Shown: in pieces, positions 1 through 9,679 of the stretch
Position numbering within the stretch: the stretch's first letter is position 1
How the letters are laid out: each line of letters starts with the position of its first letter
DNA from: Pyrococcus kukulkanii
GTDB lineage: Archaea; Methanobacteriota_B; Thermococci; Thermococcales; Thermococcaceae
Direction: 5' to 3'
Length of the DNA: 64,000 nt
Assembly (NCBI RefSeq): GCF_041647995.1
Contig: NZ_JARRIB010000001.1
Location: 434,001 to 498,000, forward strand
Notes under the pieces: model-generated
Told to the model about the DNA's origin: nothing
Databases searched by the model: none
The model's input: the letters and a program-made list of their open reading frames with translations, nothing else
Position numbers and translations under genes: made by a program

Positions 1-1362
1 CTAGCATGGCCCGCAATAACTGGGAATATCAGCCAAACCCTTCTCAACCTAGTTGATACAATGATAGTCGGCCACGTTAGTGCAATTGCTCTCGGTGCCG
101 TTGGCCTGGGGGGAACGGTTAGTTGGTTTATGTTTCCAATAATGATGGCCGTATCCACAGGAACCCTAGCGGTAGTTGCGAGGAGGGTTGGAGAAGGAAA
201 TTATGAAGAGGCATCGAAGGTCGCGGAACAGAGCATGTACATAGCGTTCATCCTAGGAATTCCCGTAATGCTTTTTGGGATATTCTTCGGGGATGACATA
301 CTCAGGATAATGGGTGCCAAAGGAGAAGTCCTCGAAATAGCATATGCCTACCTTAAAGTGCTCTTTCTGTTTTATCCAATTAGATTCGTTGGCTTTGCAT
401 TCTTTTCCTCTCTGAGGGGGGCCGGGGATACGAAAACGCCAATGCTACTAAATATATTGATGAATGTCATAAACGCCATCCTTGATTATCTCCTGGTGTT
501 TGGAAAGCTAGGCTTCCCCAGGATGGGCCCAGTGGGAGCCGCCTGGGCATCAGGAATAGGAATCACGATCGCATTTCTCGTTGGCCTGTATCTATTTATA
601 GCTCATAAGCTCGTTTTAAAGCCTGTACTGGAGTTGAGGATAAGGTGGGACATAGTAGAGAAGATCCTCAGAATAGGAACACCGACAATGCTGGAAAGAG
701 GCCTTTTTAGCTTTTATAACTTCCTATATATGAGCATAGTTACTAGGTTCGGAAAGATAGCCCTTTCAGCTCACCAAATAGGATTAAGAGTGGAGAGCAT
801 AGCGTACATGCCAGCTTTTGGTTTCAGCATAGCAACATCTGCCCTAGTAGGACAGAGCTTGGGTGCGAAAAAACCCGAACAGGCTGAGAGGGTTGTTAAA
901 GAAGCATTGGTTATGACAACAACCTTCATGAGCGTCATGGCCCTTATACTCACTGTATTCCCAAGGTACCTTGTCGTGCCATTCCTTTCAAGCTCAGATC
1001 CAAATTATGAAGTCGTTAAGAATCTCGCTTCGATATACCTGATAATAGTTGGGATAAGCGAAATTCCACTCGGGGTAACGTTCGTTCTAAGCGGTGCCCT
1101 AAGGGGAGCAGGAGACACTAAAAGCCCCCTCTATGTCACTGCAATCAGCAAGTTACTCTTCAGGATAATTCCATCCTACCTGCTAGGATTTGGATTCGAG
1201 ATTCCAAGCTTTACTATTTGGAAGTTAACTTTCCCTGGATTTACCTTCAAGGGGTTAGGTGTAATAGCGGCATGGGTAGGGATGAGCCTTGAGACGTTTA
1301 TAACCGCAGGGCTCTTCTGGCTAGTGTTCAGAAAAGGCAAGTGGAAGCACATTAAGATTTAG
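1..1362 (+). CDS. MATE family efflux transporter (5' partial)
   Basis: The reading frame is open from the first base, and the first 20 codons (LAWPAITGNISQ...) fit the usual N-terminal helix of the family, so the true start lies outside the window and the ATG at 61 is internal. About 453 residues are visible, with some 12 hydrophobic segments and two copies of the LRGAGDTK signature (near base 412 and 1100), typical of MATE Na+ or H+/drug antiporters with two homologous halves. It acts in the cytoplasmic membrane; the substrate cannot be told. It converges on the HTH regulator on the other strand, overlapping it by 11 bases. Confidence 0.9.
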   Translation, partial: LAWPAITGNISQTLLNLVDTMIVGHVSAIALGAVGLGGTVSWFMFPIMMAVSTGTLAVVARRVGEGNYEEASKVAEQSMYIAFILGIPVMLFGIFFGDDILRIMGAKGEVLEIAYAYLKVLFLFYPIRFVGFAFFSSLRGAGDTKTPMLLNILMNVINAILDYLLVFGKLGFPRMGPVGAAWASGIGITIAFLVGLYLFIAHKLVLKPVLELRIRWDIVEKILRIGTPTMLERGLFSFYNFLYMSIVTRFGKIALSAHQIGLRVESIAYMPAFGFSIATSALVGQSLGAKKPEQAERVVKEALVMTTTFMSVMALILTVFPRYLVVPFLSSSDPNYEVVKNLASIYLIIVGISEIPLGVTFVLSGALRGAGDTKSPLYVTAISKLLFRIIPSYLLGFGFEIPSFTIWKLTFPGFTFKGLGVIAAWVGMSLETFITAGLFWLVFRKGKWKHIKI

Positions 1363-2290
1363 ACTTCAGCTCCTTTATTATTTCGAAGAGCTCGTCAACA
1401 TCCCTAACATCTTCTAACACCCTCTTAGGTATGACAGGAATCCTGCTTATGACTTCAGCCCGAGCATTCTCAAGAACGAACATGCCCTCGCTCTCTATGA
1501 ACTCGGTTATCTGACTCACCAGCTTAGCTCTCTTCAGCGTCGCACTTGTCTTCTTCTCATCTATGCCAGTAAGCAACTTTATCTCCTCATCTTCCTCCTC
1601 TCCCACTGCATTAAATGGAGCTCTCTTGATCTTAATGACATCCATTCCAAGCTTGTGTAGCTCCTCAAATACTTCTTTCTCGAGCTTGCTCTCAGGTTTC
1701 GAGCCTAAGGATACATCCTCAAGCTTTGCCCTTAAGATATCTACTGGCTTAACCAAAGGCTCGTCAAAAATCTCCTCCAGCCTAAGGGCCACTTCAAGGC
1801 TTACGACAGCTTCACCTTTTTCGTACCTCTGCAAGCTCTTCCTTGAGACGCCAACATAAGTAGCGAGCTCCGCAAGGGTATATCCATGCTCCTCCCTAAG
1901 CTTTCTCAACTTTTCCCCATCAATCTTGACGTAAAAACCTCCTCTCTCGGCCATTATAAGAGGGGGCTCTCCCTCCGCGAACAGAGAGTAGAGGGTTCCT
2001 GGGGTTATCGCATAGATGCCGAACCTCTCGTATACAACTCCATCTTCAAGCTCTATATTCTTCGTCTTCAGGCCAACCAAGAGAGGAGACGCCCTGAAAA
2101 GCTTCGCAAGCTTTTTTAAATCCTCGGCCTGCTCCTCCGTGAATTTATCAATATTGGTGAGAGTTTTTATGAAAAGCAGGAGAAGACGCCTAGTAGCAAC
2201 TAGATCAAAGCATCCTCCCCTAAATGTGAGCCTCGCGGTCTCAAATCCAATGCTCTTCAATATCTTCTCAACAACGTTCGCTAGCTCCAT
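1352..2290 (-). CDS. Cro/C1-type HTH transcriptional regulator (archaeal family)
   Basis: About 312 residues. A Cro/C1 helix-turn-helix sits near residues 126-180 (LAELATYVGVSRKSLQRYEKG), behind an N-terminal domain that resembles a nuclease-like fold in this archaeal family, and before a charged C-terminal domain. This matches the widespread euryarchaeal family annotated as putative HTH-type regulatory protein; its target genes are unknown. Start choice: the frame could open at TTG 2308, but a TATA box (TTTATAAA, 2314-2321 on this strand) lies about 25 bases upstream of the ATG at 2290, fitting a leaderless transcript. It converges with the MATE gene. Confidence 0.8.
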   Translation of the reverse strand: MELANVVEKILKSIGFETARLTFRGGCFDLVATRRLLLLFIKTLTNIDKFTEEQAEDLKKLAKLFRASPLLVGLKTKNIELEDGVVYERFGIYAITPGTLYSLFAEGEPPLIMAERGGFYVKIDGEKLRKLREEHGYTLAELATYVGVSRKSLQRYEKGEAVVSLEVALRLEEIFDEPLVKPVDILRAKLEDVSLGSKPESKLEKEVFEELHKLGMDVIKIKRAPFNAVGEEEDEEIKLLTGIDEKKTSATLKRAKLVSQITEFIESEGMFVLENARAEVISRIPVIPKRVLEDVRDVDELFEIIKELKSKS

Positions 2291-2313
2291 CAATTGAATG
2301 TTTGACAAAAAAG

Positions 2314-2321
2314 TTTATAAA
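2314..2321 (-). promoter_or_regulatory. TATA box of the HTH regulator
   Basis: TTTATAAA read on the minus strand, about 24-31 bases before the ATG at 2290. The spacing suggests transcription starts at or next to the start codon (leaderless). Confidence 0.5.
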
Positions 2322-2337
2322 GTTAGCATTTGCCGTT

Positions 2338-2368
2338 CCCTCACACTGCATCATTTTAGTGTGGGTCA
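2338..2368. repeat. Inverted repeat (hairpin) beside a decayed region
   Basis: CCTCACACT and AGTGTGGG are complementary arms around a 10-base loop. It lies between the HTH promoter and the decayed flavoprotein gene. Together with GC-rich sequence at 2388-2540 that has no recognisable coding meaning, it may be the end of an old insertion, but no transposase is visible here. Confidence 0.3.
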
Positions 2369-2387
2369 TCACGGCGATTCTAAGCAT

Positions 2388-2545
2388 TCATGGCAGTAGC
2401 TCAATCCCGTTGCCGGGGGCTTCATTGTCCCACGTTGACGGAAACCCGAGCCCACCAATGCAATGACACACAACGAAACTAATAGAGGTTTCTGCCCCCA
2501 ATAACCTCCCCCTATCAGCCCACCGGCTAGGAGTAGCCTCCCAGG
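2388..2545. other. GC-rich non-coding stretch, possible old mobile-element end
   Basis: This stretch follows directly after the last recognisable flavoprotein codons and is more GC-rich than its surroundings. An open frame crosses it on the minus strand but has no family signature. Thermococcal tnpB-type elements have GC-rich ends of this general style, which is why an element remnant is suspected; this is a guess. Confidence 0.2.
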
Positions 2546-3425
2546 CCCATGGGTAATCAGCCACTCCTCTATCCCTTCGGCGACTCTCTTGTCCTCTCAA
2601 GTAATGGTTGCTCTTATATTCCTGGACCCGAGCCAAAGAATACTCCAGGCTCTTGAGTATCTCCTCATCCACACATGTTATCTCCTAATTGGATTTGTTG
2701 GAATTTGAACTAATAGCGAATGTCAAGTAGTCCGTTGGAACTGTAATTTGATCCTCGGTCTTAATTACACTCCCTTCAACGATCCTTGTCTTGGCAAAAT
2801 TCTACTTCTCTAACACTTTCGTCTCCAATTATCCTCTCAGGGCGGTTACATGTTCAACAAATTTAATAATTCCTTATTAGTCAGCCTTCTAATTCCACCC
2901 TTTGCATAGCTATGCTCCAGTGATCTCCTGCGGGTTACTATAACTTCCCTTGCACCAAAAAGCTGAGCCTGTTTAGTCATACCAACTGCCGCATACCCAG
3001 CTCCAACTACTATTTGTTCTCAAAGTCCGGAAGCTCGCTCTTGGGTAGGTATCCTATTCTTGCCATCTTTATCTTAGCAAGGGCGCCTAAGACATCCATA
3101 AGTCCTGAAAAATCATGCCCAGGAGTCTTAAGGATTCTTGACCTCCATGCACCAGTAGCTATCAGGATCACCTCGAACTCGTTCATGAGCTTCTCCAAGG
3201 AGATGAACTTTTCGGCCCATTCATCACCCAGCTCTTTTCTCGATTTCCTTAGCGCTTCCTTATGAATCTTATTGGAACCCCCACTCCAGAATTCCAAAGG
3301 CAACTGTTCCTCCCGGCTCTGCATATACGTGAACTTCAAAAGCCTTACGCGCTAAATTACAAGCCTCTAAAAGTCCAGCAGATCCTGCACCGATGATCGT
3401 GATCTTAAAAGGTTTAGTTTTCTCT
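2545..3425 (-). pseudogene. Decayed GltA/NfnL-type FAD/NAD(P) oxidoreductase
   Basis: Broken pieces of one flavoprotein can be read in order on the minus strand, in different frames. First an FAD-binding glycine motif (KITIIGAGSAGLLEACNLA, about 3410-3350) and EPGGTVAFGI; then the middle part with LIATGAWRSR (about 3339-3010 is open); then the NAD(P) Rossmann motif VVGAGYAAVGMTKQA (about 3012-2965); then GVFFGSGPG (about 2645-2620) and the tail EDKRVAEGIEEWL (about 2596-2558). Several frameshifts and stops separate them, the N-terminal Fe-S domain is absent, and no intact gene can be built. The intact relative in this window is the NfnL gene at 53960-55390. In a living copy it would oxidise or reduce NAD(P)H. 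Confidence 0.75.
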
Positions 3426-3561
3426 CATCCCTAGGTACAGAACCTCACATTTGCTACCCTTGTCATCTCACATTGATACATCACCAACTTTAAAAACATC
3501 CAAAGTCGGTTTTTGAAAATATTTTAGACAAAGGAGCACTTTTGCCCAGCCAAAACGGAAC

Positions 3562-3569
3562 ACTTTAAT
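3562..3569 (+). promoter_or_regulatory. TATA box of the SDR/membrane protein pair
   Basis: CTTTAATA lies 25-32 bases before the ATG at 3594, with no ribosome binding site between, which fits a leaderless transcript. Confidence 0.45.
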
Positions 3570-3593
3570 AGGAGAAAGCATTAATGAATACGT

Positions 3594-4373
3594 ATGAACG
3601 TCTTAATCACAGCATCATCAAGGGGAATAGGGTTTAACGTTGCAAGGGAGTTACTCAAAAGGGGACATTCCATCGTGATATCCTCCAGCAACATAGATAA
3701 CCTGAAAAAAGCTTATGAAAAACTTAGAGATTTTGGAAATGTTGAATACTTTAAGGCGGACCTCCTCGTTAAAGAGGATCTGAAAAGACTCGTAAAAAAT
3801 GCCTGGGAGGCCCTTGGGAGTATTGATGCCTTAATATGGAATGCCCCAAACGTTAGGTGCGAGCCCTGCATGGTTCATGAAGCTAGGTACATGGACTGGG
3901 CAGAAGCTTCCCTGCTTCATCTTGCCTCCCCAGGATATCTAACAACGCTTTTAGTTCAGGCATGGCTCGAGAAGAAAATGAAAGGGGTAATAATTTATCT
4001 AAGCTCGGCTTCAGTCTTAGAACCAATGCCGCCCCTCTTGCTGGCGGATTCTGCGAGAGCAGGACTGATACAGCTAGCCAAAGGAATATCAAGATCATAT
4101 GGTGGGAGGGGGATAAGGGCGTACACGGTGTTGCTGGGAAGCTTTGACACCCCTGGGGCAAGGGAAAACTTAGCAAAACTTGCCGAAGAGAGGGGCATTG
4201 ATCCAGAAGAATTCTGGAGAAGAGAGGTCGTTGAAAGAACACCCCTTAAGAGAACTGGAAGGTGGGAAGAGTTGGGTGCCCTAATTGACTTCCTTCTGAG
4301 CGAAAATGCCGAGTACATGCTCGGCTCAACGATAGTTTTTGACGGAGCAATGACGAGGGCGGTGAACCTGTGA
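3594..4373 (+). CDS. Short-chain dehydrogenase/reductase with altered active site
   Basis: 259 residues, the usual SDR length. The N-terminus has the cofactor motif TASSRGIG and a Rossmann fold; the catalytic Ser is present in YLSSAS (near residue 139). Where the family has Tyr-x-x-x-Lys, this protein reads ADSARAGL, so the Tyr is replaced by Ala and the Lys by Arg. Such atypical SDRs are known in archaea, and the fold is kept, so this is probably not decay: the C-terminus (GSTIVFDGA) is intact. Substrate unknown. The next gene overlaps its stop by a few bases, so the two are co-transcribed. Confidence 0.8.
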   Translation: MNVLITASSRGIGFNVARELLKRGHSIVISSSNIDNLKKAYEKLRDFGNVEYFKADLLVKEDLKRLVKNAWEALGSIDALIWNAPNVRCEPCMVHEARYMDWAEASLLHLASPGYLTTLLVQAWLEKKMKGVIIYLSSASVLEPMPPLLLADSARAGLIQLAKGISRSYGGRGIRAYTVLLGSFDTPGARENLAKLAEERGIDPEEFWRREVVERTPLKRTGRWEELGALIDFLLSENAEYMLGSTIVFDGAMTRAVNL

Positions 4374-4834
4374 TGTGGGAGAAAATTTTAAGGCCAAAGT
4401 TCCTAGCTAAGAAAGTCAAGGAAGACCCAAACAAGTTCAAATCGATGGGATTTCACGTTATTGAAGTTGTTGGAGAGGGTTATGAGCTTGAAAGTCTCGT
4501 TGAATATTTCATATACTCCACGTTTGGGAAGTACGTGTATATAGTGGAGCACGAAGGCAGGAAATTCCTAGCTAGAGGGGACAAGAAGATAGGAGAAATT
4601 GAGTACCTCGTCAAAGACGAGAAAGGTCTTATGAGGCTCATCCTCAAGGAGGTTAAGAAGAGCACAAAGGCCGCACTGGTCGGGATAACACTAGGGTTTG
4701 CCATGGCGGTTGGAGGGTTAGTTGGCATGTGGAAGCCCGAATTCTCCTTTATTGGAGTTATGTTGGGTGGAGTTCTTGGCTCAGCAATAATGAAGATCTT
4801 CGAATACTACATCATTGGCTACTGTAAGACTTGA
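4370..4834 (+). CDS. Conserved hypothetical membrane protein
   Basis: About 154 residues, not assigned to a named family. Residues 1-100 are soluble and charged; two hydrophobic helices follow near residues 103-120 and 128-145, containing [11 protein letters not shown] between them. The start is GTG 4370 or ATG 4373; both overlap the SDR stop codon, showing translational coupling. It converges on moaC with a 23-base overlap. Confidence 0.6.
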   Translation: MMWEKILRPKFLAKKVKEDPNKFKSMGFHVIEVVGEGYELESLVEYFIYSTFGKYVYIVEHEGRKFLARGDKKIGEIEYLVKDEKGLMRLILKEVKKSTKAALVGITLGFAMAVGGLVGMWKPEFSFIGVMLGGVLGSAIMKIFEYYIIGYCKT

Positions 4835-5288
4835 CCTTTTCAACAACCCTTACATCCTCAATCCTCGTGTAGGGGTATTGGCCCCTCTCATCCTTCTCTA
4901 CAGCCTTCACCATGTCCCATATCGTTAGTAGTGCCACTGTAGCACCGGTCAAAGCCTCCATCTCAACGCCAGTCTTGTAGTAAGCCCTAACCTCGCATGT
5001 TACCTCAATGTAATCTTCGCCGAACTCGAAGGTTATGTCAACCCCGGTGAGGGGGATTGGATGGCAGAGGGGGATTAGCTCTGGAGTCCTCTTTACGGCT
5101 AAAATTCCAGCTATCTGGGCTGCGGCGAGGACGTTCCCCTTTTCTATTTTCCCTTCCCTGATTAGCTTTACGGTTTCAGGCCTCAACCTTATCCTGCCCT
5201 TTGCTACTGCCCTTCTATAGACGACATCCTTGTGGCCTATCTCGACCATCTTTACACCTTTTTCATCGACGTGTGTTAGCCCCTTCAT
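4812..5288 (-). CDS. moaC: MoaC, cyclic pyranopterin monophosphate synthase
   Basis: 158 residues. MoaC acts after MoaA in molybdenum/tungsten cofactor synthesis, converting the radical-SAM product into cyclic pyranopterin monophosphate. Family motifs are clear: [22 protein letters not shown], and [21 protein letters not shown] with the catalytic region. Pyrococcus uses the pterin for tungsten enzymes such as aldehyde ferredoxin oxidoreductases. The frame is open further upstream, but the family N-terminus ([11 protein letters not shown]) begins at the ATG at 5288. It is divergent from the ATPase gene at 5347, the two promoters sharing about 58 bases. Confidence 0.93.
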   Translation of the reverse strand: MKGLTHVDEKGVKMVEIGHKDVVYRRAVAKGRIRLRPETVKLIREGKIEKGNVLAAAQIAGILAVKRTPELIPLCHPIPLTGVDITFEFGEDYIEVTCEVRAYYKTGVEMEALTGATVALLTIWDMVKAVEKDERGQYPYTRIEDVRVVEKVKSYSSQ

Positions 5289-5346
5289 GTGCTGAAGATG
5301 GAAAAGGGGATAAATAAGTTTGATGACGAATTGAAGGGAAAGGAAA

Positions 5347-6249
5347 ATGTACCTTAGCAAGCTCATAAGCGTTAACGAATTCAGGGGAATAAAAAGGCTT
5401 GCGAGAGAAATAGAGTTTCCAAAGATAACCGTTCTCATAGGGAGGAATAACTCAGGAAAAACAGCCCTACTCGAGGCCCTCTTTATATTGACATCCCATG
5501 ATAAAAGGGATTTTCTTAAGCCCCGTCAATCTGCACTTTCCGAATTTTTCCCTGTCGGATATTCCAAGTTGATTTACTTCTACAGTGGAAAAGCCGAAAT
5601 TTTAGGAATCATCAAGGATAAGGAAGTAAAAGTTAGTATATTCGAAGATAACCGAATAGAGCCACTATCCTTAGATAACCCACCCGAAACCCTTTATATA
5701 GATGCCCAGGGAATCCTACTCTCAGAATTGGGAAGATACCTTAGGGAAAAAGAGAATACCATAGTCAAGGAAGGGCTTCATGTCAAAGTAGCCAAAACGA
5801 TAAGCAAGTGTGTTGACGAGGATTATACCGAGCTAGTTCTAAAGCAGGACGGTTGGTACGTGAGAAGAGAAGACGCTCGCTACGTTAGGGTTGAAGACCT
5901 TGGAAGTGGAGCAAAGAAAGCAATAAAAATAATGCTTGCCGCAGAGTTGCTAAAACCCAAACTCATCCTATGGGATGATTTCGAAGTTGGTATGCATCCC
6001 TCCCTAATCAGAAAAACATTAGAATGGCTTACCCAAGGAGACTGGCAGGCCGTTATCTCAACTCATAGTATAGATGTTCTCTATCATCTCGCGGATCTCA
6101 GTGAGGAGATTGAAGTTGACGGAAAGGTGCTCCTCTTGAGAAGAGAAAACGACGTTCTGTTACACAAAGAGATAACATTCGATGACCTAGAGACTCTAAT
6201 TGATTCGAATGTGGATCCGAGATTGCTTGTAGCTCAACTAAAACTCTGA
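5347..6249 (+). CDS. OLD/RecF-like ABC-type ATPase
   Basis: 300 residues. It has the N-terminus typical of AAA_15/AAA_21 (SMC/RecF-like) ATPases, including the Walker A motif GRNNSGKT at residues 32-39. Further on are a signature-like LGSGAKKA, a Walker B LILWDDFE (DDFE where most have DEPE) and a switch His in STHSIDVL. There is no long coiled coil and no fused nuclease domain; the separate gene 14 bases downstream encodes a TOPRIM-like protein, so the two look like a split OLD-type machine. A purine-rich AAGGGAAAGGA precedes the ATG. The role is unknown; defence and DNA repair are both possible. Confidence 0.8.
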   Translation: MYLSKLISVNEFRGIKRLAREIEFPKITVLIGRNNSGKTALLEALFILTSHDKRDFLKPRQSALSEFFPVGYSKLIYFYSGKAEILGIIKDKEVKVSIFEDNRIEPLSLDNPPETLYIDAQGILLSELGRYLREKENTIVKEGLHVKVAKTISKCVDEDYTELVLKQDGWYVRREDARYVRVEDLGSGAKKAIKIMLAAELLKPKLILWDDFEVGMHPSLIRKTLEWLTQGDWQAVISTHSIDVLYHLADLSEEIEVDGKVLLLRRENDVLLHKEITFDDLETLIDSNVDPRLLVAQLKL

Positions 6250-6262
6250 GCAGGGAGAAGCA

Positions 6263-6862
6263 ATGAAAGTTATTACAACGGAAACAGGCAAAGAGAAAAT
6301 AGTTGCGATTGCATTAACTGGAGACGGCAGGACTGAGCTAAAAGTTCTTGAGGCAATAGCGCAAAGATATAACGGAAAAGAAAGAGCAATGCTCTTCCCA
6401 AAATCGCCCCTGGGAGGTACCTCAAAGGGAACTAGCATTATTAAGACCGCTGAGTTAGTTGCTAAAATAACAGGGATTACCACAGTGCTCATCATGATAG
6501 ACAGGGAACACGTCCAAGATATCGAAGGTCCTCTTAGAGAAACACTAAAAGACGCTGAAATAGGCCCAGGAAATCCCATTATTGCAAGATCGAAAAACAT
6601 GACAATATTGGTTGTTATCCTGGGGAAGAAAAAAGCTATCGAAGAAAACTTAGCAGAGTTAATAAACCTTGAAGCTGGAAAGCAAGTTGTAGATCCAAAG
6701 CTCCCAGTTAAAGAACTGAAATCTCAAATAAAGTATATTCTAAAAACGGAATTCGGAAAGCCCAAAAGCATAAAGAAGTTTCTTGAAAGGTGCAAAATGG
6801 AGAACATAGAGAGGGCATTCGATGGATTAGCTAGAGCACTAAAGCTCCTCGAAGATTTTTAA
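6263..6862 (+). CDS. TOPRIM-like protein, partner of the upstream ATPase
   Basis: 199 residues. The N-terminal part looks like a TOPRIM-type nuclease fold: an acidic loop [14 protein letters not shown] near residue 18 and a second acidic motif LIMIDREHV near residue 77, the spacing expected for TOPRIM motifs I and II. It resembles archaeal proteins of the DUF3226/DUF4276 type. The C-terminal 70 residues are lysine-rich and helical. It lies 13 bases after the ATPase gene and is presumably co-transcribed. The family assignment is from motif shape only. Confidence 0.55.
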   Translation: MKVITTETGKEKIVAIALTGDGRTELKVLEAIAQRYNGKERAMLFPKSPLGGTSKGTSIIKTAELVAKITGITTVLIMIDREHVQDIEGPLRETLKDAEIGPGNPIIARSKNMTILVVILGKKKAIEENLAELINLEAGKQVVDPKLPVKELKSQIKYILKTEFGKPKSIKKFLERCKMENIERAFDGLARALKLLEDF

Positions 6863-6884
6863 ACCCTTTCTTCTCACACATCAC

Positions 6885-8159
6885 GTGCTCCTGCATATAG
6901 GTATTGACGATACAGATTCACCGAACGGGATGTGCACAACCTATCTTGGAGCGCTCCTCTATAGGGAGCTCTCGAGGTTAGGAGAGCCCTTAGATCTCCC
7001 CAGGCTTATCAGACTAAACCCTAACATTCCTTACAAGACGAGGGGAAATGGTGCCGTTGCCCTAACCTTCGAGATTGAAGAGGAGTACATTGAAGAAGCA
7101 AAAACTCTCGTAATAGCGAAGGTTAAAGAGCTCGCCGATTTTTCTCATGAAAACACAAATCCTGGGATAGCCTTCCTTAAAGGTAAAGTGCCCCAGGAAC
7201 TAACAGAATTCTCGTTAAGAGCATTGAGGGAGCACGTTACAATAGAGGAAGCAGAAAAAGTAGCAAAAAAAATTGGAGCTGAAATAGTGAAGTTCAAGCT
7301 CGGCAGGGGAATAATTGGGGCCCTCGCAGCAATTGGCTACCCCCTTGAGAGATATACATATGAGCTCCTCGCATACAGGGACCCCAGAAACAGGGAGAAG
7401 GAAAGAAAAGTTGATAGGGATTCAGTATTCGAGATGGACAGAAGATTTTACCCGTTCACTTATGACAACGTCGATCCCTACAAGGGAACCGTGCTGATAA
7501 CTCCCCACGGGAAGGATCCAGTTCTCGTTGGAATAAGGGGCATTGACGAAGGAAAGGTTCTGCAGGCCTTTGAAGAAGTGAAAATAGAGGAGAAAGTTGT
7601 GATGTTTCAGCTCTACAAGACAAACCAGAGTACCGACAACCACCTAGTCCCAAAGAAGATCAAAGATGTAAAGCTCTACGACAGCGTGATAATCCGAGGA
7701 AAAGTGGCAAGCAGGCACTGGGAAAAAGGAAGGCACGTGTTCTTCGAACTCGAGGATGAAACCGGGAAAATTAGAGTGGCAGCATTTGAGCCAACGAAGA
7801 AGTTCAGGAACTATGTAAGGAAGCTCCTCCCTGGGGACGAGATAATAGTTGCCGGGGGCGTTAAGGAGCATGAAGGAGTTTTAACTGTAAACCTCGAGAA
7901 GTTCTATCCCATAAGGCTTGTCCCGAGGATAGAGCTGAAGAAGCCCAAATGCCCCAAATGTGGAGGAACTATGAAAAGCAAAGGTAACTACCTTAAGTGC
8001 AAGCATTGTGGCTTTAAGATGCCCAAGATATTAATTCCCGTGGAAAAGCCGAGAGATTTAAAGAGAAAGATATATGAAGTTCCTCCAGATGCAAGGAAGC
8101 ATCTCTCAAGACCTCTCGTGTTGCCCGGCGGGGAGGATAGCATTTTAACTGTTCTCTGA
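6885..8159 (+). CDS. tiaS: TiaS, tRNA-Ile2 2-agmatinylcytidine synthetase
   Basis: 424 residues from a GTG start. TiaS couples ATP and agmatine to C34 of tRNA-Ile2 (anticodon CAU) so that it reads AUA as isoleucine. The catalytic N-terminus has [16 protein letters not shown]; further on are [15 protein letters not shown], an OB-fold ([25 protein letters not shown]) and a C-terminal zinc ribbon CPKCGG...CKHCG. An AT-rich TTTTTAAACC precedes it inside the end of the previous gene. It is essential in archaea that decode AUA this way. Confidence 0.95.
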   Translation: MLLHIGIDDTDSPNGMCTTYLGALLYRELSRLGEPLDLPRLIRLNPNIPYKTRGNGAVALTFEIEEEYIEEAKTLVIAKVKELADFSHENTNPGIAFLKGKVPQELTEFSLRALREHVTIEEAEKVAKKIGAEIVKFKLGRGIIGALAAIGYPLERYTYELLAYRDPRNREKERKVDRDSVFEMDRRFYPFTYDNVDPYKGTVLITPHGKDPVLVGIRGIDEGKVLQAFEEVKIEEKVVMFQLYKTNQSTDNHLVPKKIKDVKLYDSVIIRGKVASRHWEKGRHVFFELEDETGKIRVAAFEPTKKFRNYVRKLLPGDEIIVAGGVKEHEGVLTVNLEKFYPIRLVPRIELKKPKCPKCGGTMKSKGNYLKCKHCGFKMPKILIPVEKPRDLKRKIYEVPPDARKHLSRPLVLPGGEDSILTVL

Positions 8160-8197
8160 TCAAAAACCTTTTATCGAATTCTCCCCACTTCTGGCCG

Positions 8198-9679
8198 ATG
8201 GCTAAATTAAGGAGATTCATCAACATCTCAGATGACATATTCGTAATAAGGAACCTAATAGGAGCGATCCTTCAAGGTGTTGGATTAGCGTATTTAGTGC
8301 CTGTCCTTATCGTGTGGTTTTATCCAGATGAGATAAAGCTCTCGGTGTACTTTGCAATCCCTGGGGTTGCGTGTATACTCCTGGGATACTACCTCTCCCG
8401 CCACATAGAGCAAGTTGAAGACGTAAACTTGAGGCAGGCCATGATGGCTTCAGCCTTCATCTGGCTATTTGCTTCATTTGTAAGTGTCGTTCCTTTTATG
8501 GCCATAGCGAAGATGAGTTTCATAGATTCCTACTTCGAAACCATGAGCGCTTGGACGGGTACGGGGCTAACAATGATGAGCCACCTTGAAAGTTACCCAA
8601 AGATCTTACTCTTCTGGAGAGCGTGGATGCAGTGGTTAGGAGGAATAGGAATAGTCTTGGTTGCCCTGACGGTTCTAATAAGACCCGGAGTCGCTGCCGC
8701 AAGGCTTTATAGGGCAGAGGCAAGGAGTGAGAGGATTTTGCCGAACTTCGTCAACACTGCTAAGATAATCGTGCAGATTTACATGTTGCTAACTATTCTG
8801 GGGATCTACCTGTATTATATAAATGGGATGAGCCTATTCGATGCCGTAATACACTCAATGACGGGCCTTGGAACAGGTGGTATGAGTAGCCACGACCTAA
8901 GCATAGGATACTTCCACTCCCTAGCCATAGAAACAATCACAGTTTTCCTAATGATCTTGGGCGCTACGAATTTTACTGTCCACTACAGGATGTTCGTTAA
9001 CAGATCCCTGAAAGAGTTCTTTAGGGACATTCAGGTTAAGACGATGATAATATTCCTCGCACTAATAATTCCCCTGATGACACTCTCACTGGTCAGGTTT
9101 GGCCATGCTGGACCTATAAGGGCTTTAAGGGAGTCAATATTTCATGCTGTCTCAGCAATTACTTGTACGGGATTTAGTATTTCAGATCTATCCAAGTACC
9201 CGGAGACCGACAAAGTCCTGCTGTCACTTTTAATGGTCATGGGGGGAAGCGCCGGAAGTACGTCGGGAGGAATAAAGCTGATAAGGATAGCCCTAACATT
9301 TGAGAGCCTTAAGTGGACAATAGAACAAGCGATATTGCCAAAAGGTGCCATAATAAGAAAGAAAGTTGCAAACTATGAATTTTCAGAGGAGGAAATTCAG
9401 GAGGTTCTTGGCTTTACAATGACATATTTTGCGTTCTTACTTACAGGGGCCATGTACATGATGCTCAGACTTGGTGCTAAGTTTGCCGATGCTTTGTTCG
9501 AGAGCGCCTCAGCGATAGGAAACGTTGGATTGAGTGTTGGGATAACATCACCAGGACTCCCCCCTGATGTGAAAATCGTGCTAACACTTTTAATGTGGAT
9601 AGGAAGGCTTGAGATATTCCCAACCTTAGTGTTCCTGGTAGGTGTTGCGATGATGCTTCCCAGGAGGGCGGAGAAGTGA
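8198..9679 (+). CDS. trkH: TrkH/KtrB-type potassium transporter subunit
   Basis: 493 residues, a membrane protein with about 10-12 helices and the four selectivity-filter repeats: SAWTGTGLTMMSH, SMTGLGTGGMS, AITCTGFSISDLS and SAIGNVGLSVG. In this family it moves K+ (with Na+ or H+) and is gated by a TrkA-like cytoplasmic subunit, which is not encoded nearby. The stop codon overlaps the GTG start of the next gene (GTGA), suggesting co-transcription with the ABC genes. Confidence 0.92.
   Translation: MAKLRRFINISDDIFVIRNLIGAILQGVGLAYLVPVLIVWFYPDEIKLSVYFAIPGVACILLGYYLSRHIEQVEDVNLRQAMMASAFIWLFASFVSVVPFMAIAKMSFIDSYFETMSAWTGTGLTMMSHLESYPKILLFWRAWMQWLGGIGIVLVALTVLIRPGVAAARLYRAEARSERILPNFVNTAKIIVQIYMLLTILGIYLYYINGMSLFDAVIHSMTGLGTGGMSSHDLSIGYFHSLAIETITVFLMILGATNFTVHYRMFVNRSLKEFFRDIQVKTMIIFLALIIPLMTLSLVRFGHAGPIRALRESIFHAVSAITCTGFSISDLSKYPETDKVLLSLLMVMGGSAGSTSGGIKLIRIALTFESLKWTIEQAILPKGAIIRKKVANYEFSEEEIQEVLGFTMTYFAFLLTGAMYMMLRLGAKFADALFESASAIGNVGLSVGITSPGLPPDVKIVLTLLMWIGRLEIFPTLVFLVGVAMMLPRRAEK

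Noticed and set aside
2360-2375. GTGATGA on the minus strand as a C box of a sRNA
   Set aside because: No D box (CTGA) follows at a suitable distance; the sequence is better explained as part of an inverted repeat.
2388-2672. Open frame of 94 codons on the minus strand
   Set aside because: It crosses the end of the decayed flavoprotein in a different frame (the motifs GVFFGSG and EDKRVAEGIEEWL are in other frames) and has no family match or start signal.
3010-3339. Intact-looking 109-codon gene on the minus strand
   Set aside because: It is the middle piece of the decayed GltA-like gene; FAD and NAD motifs are found on both sides in other frames.
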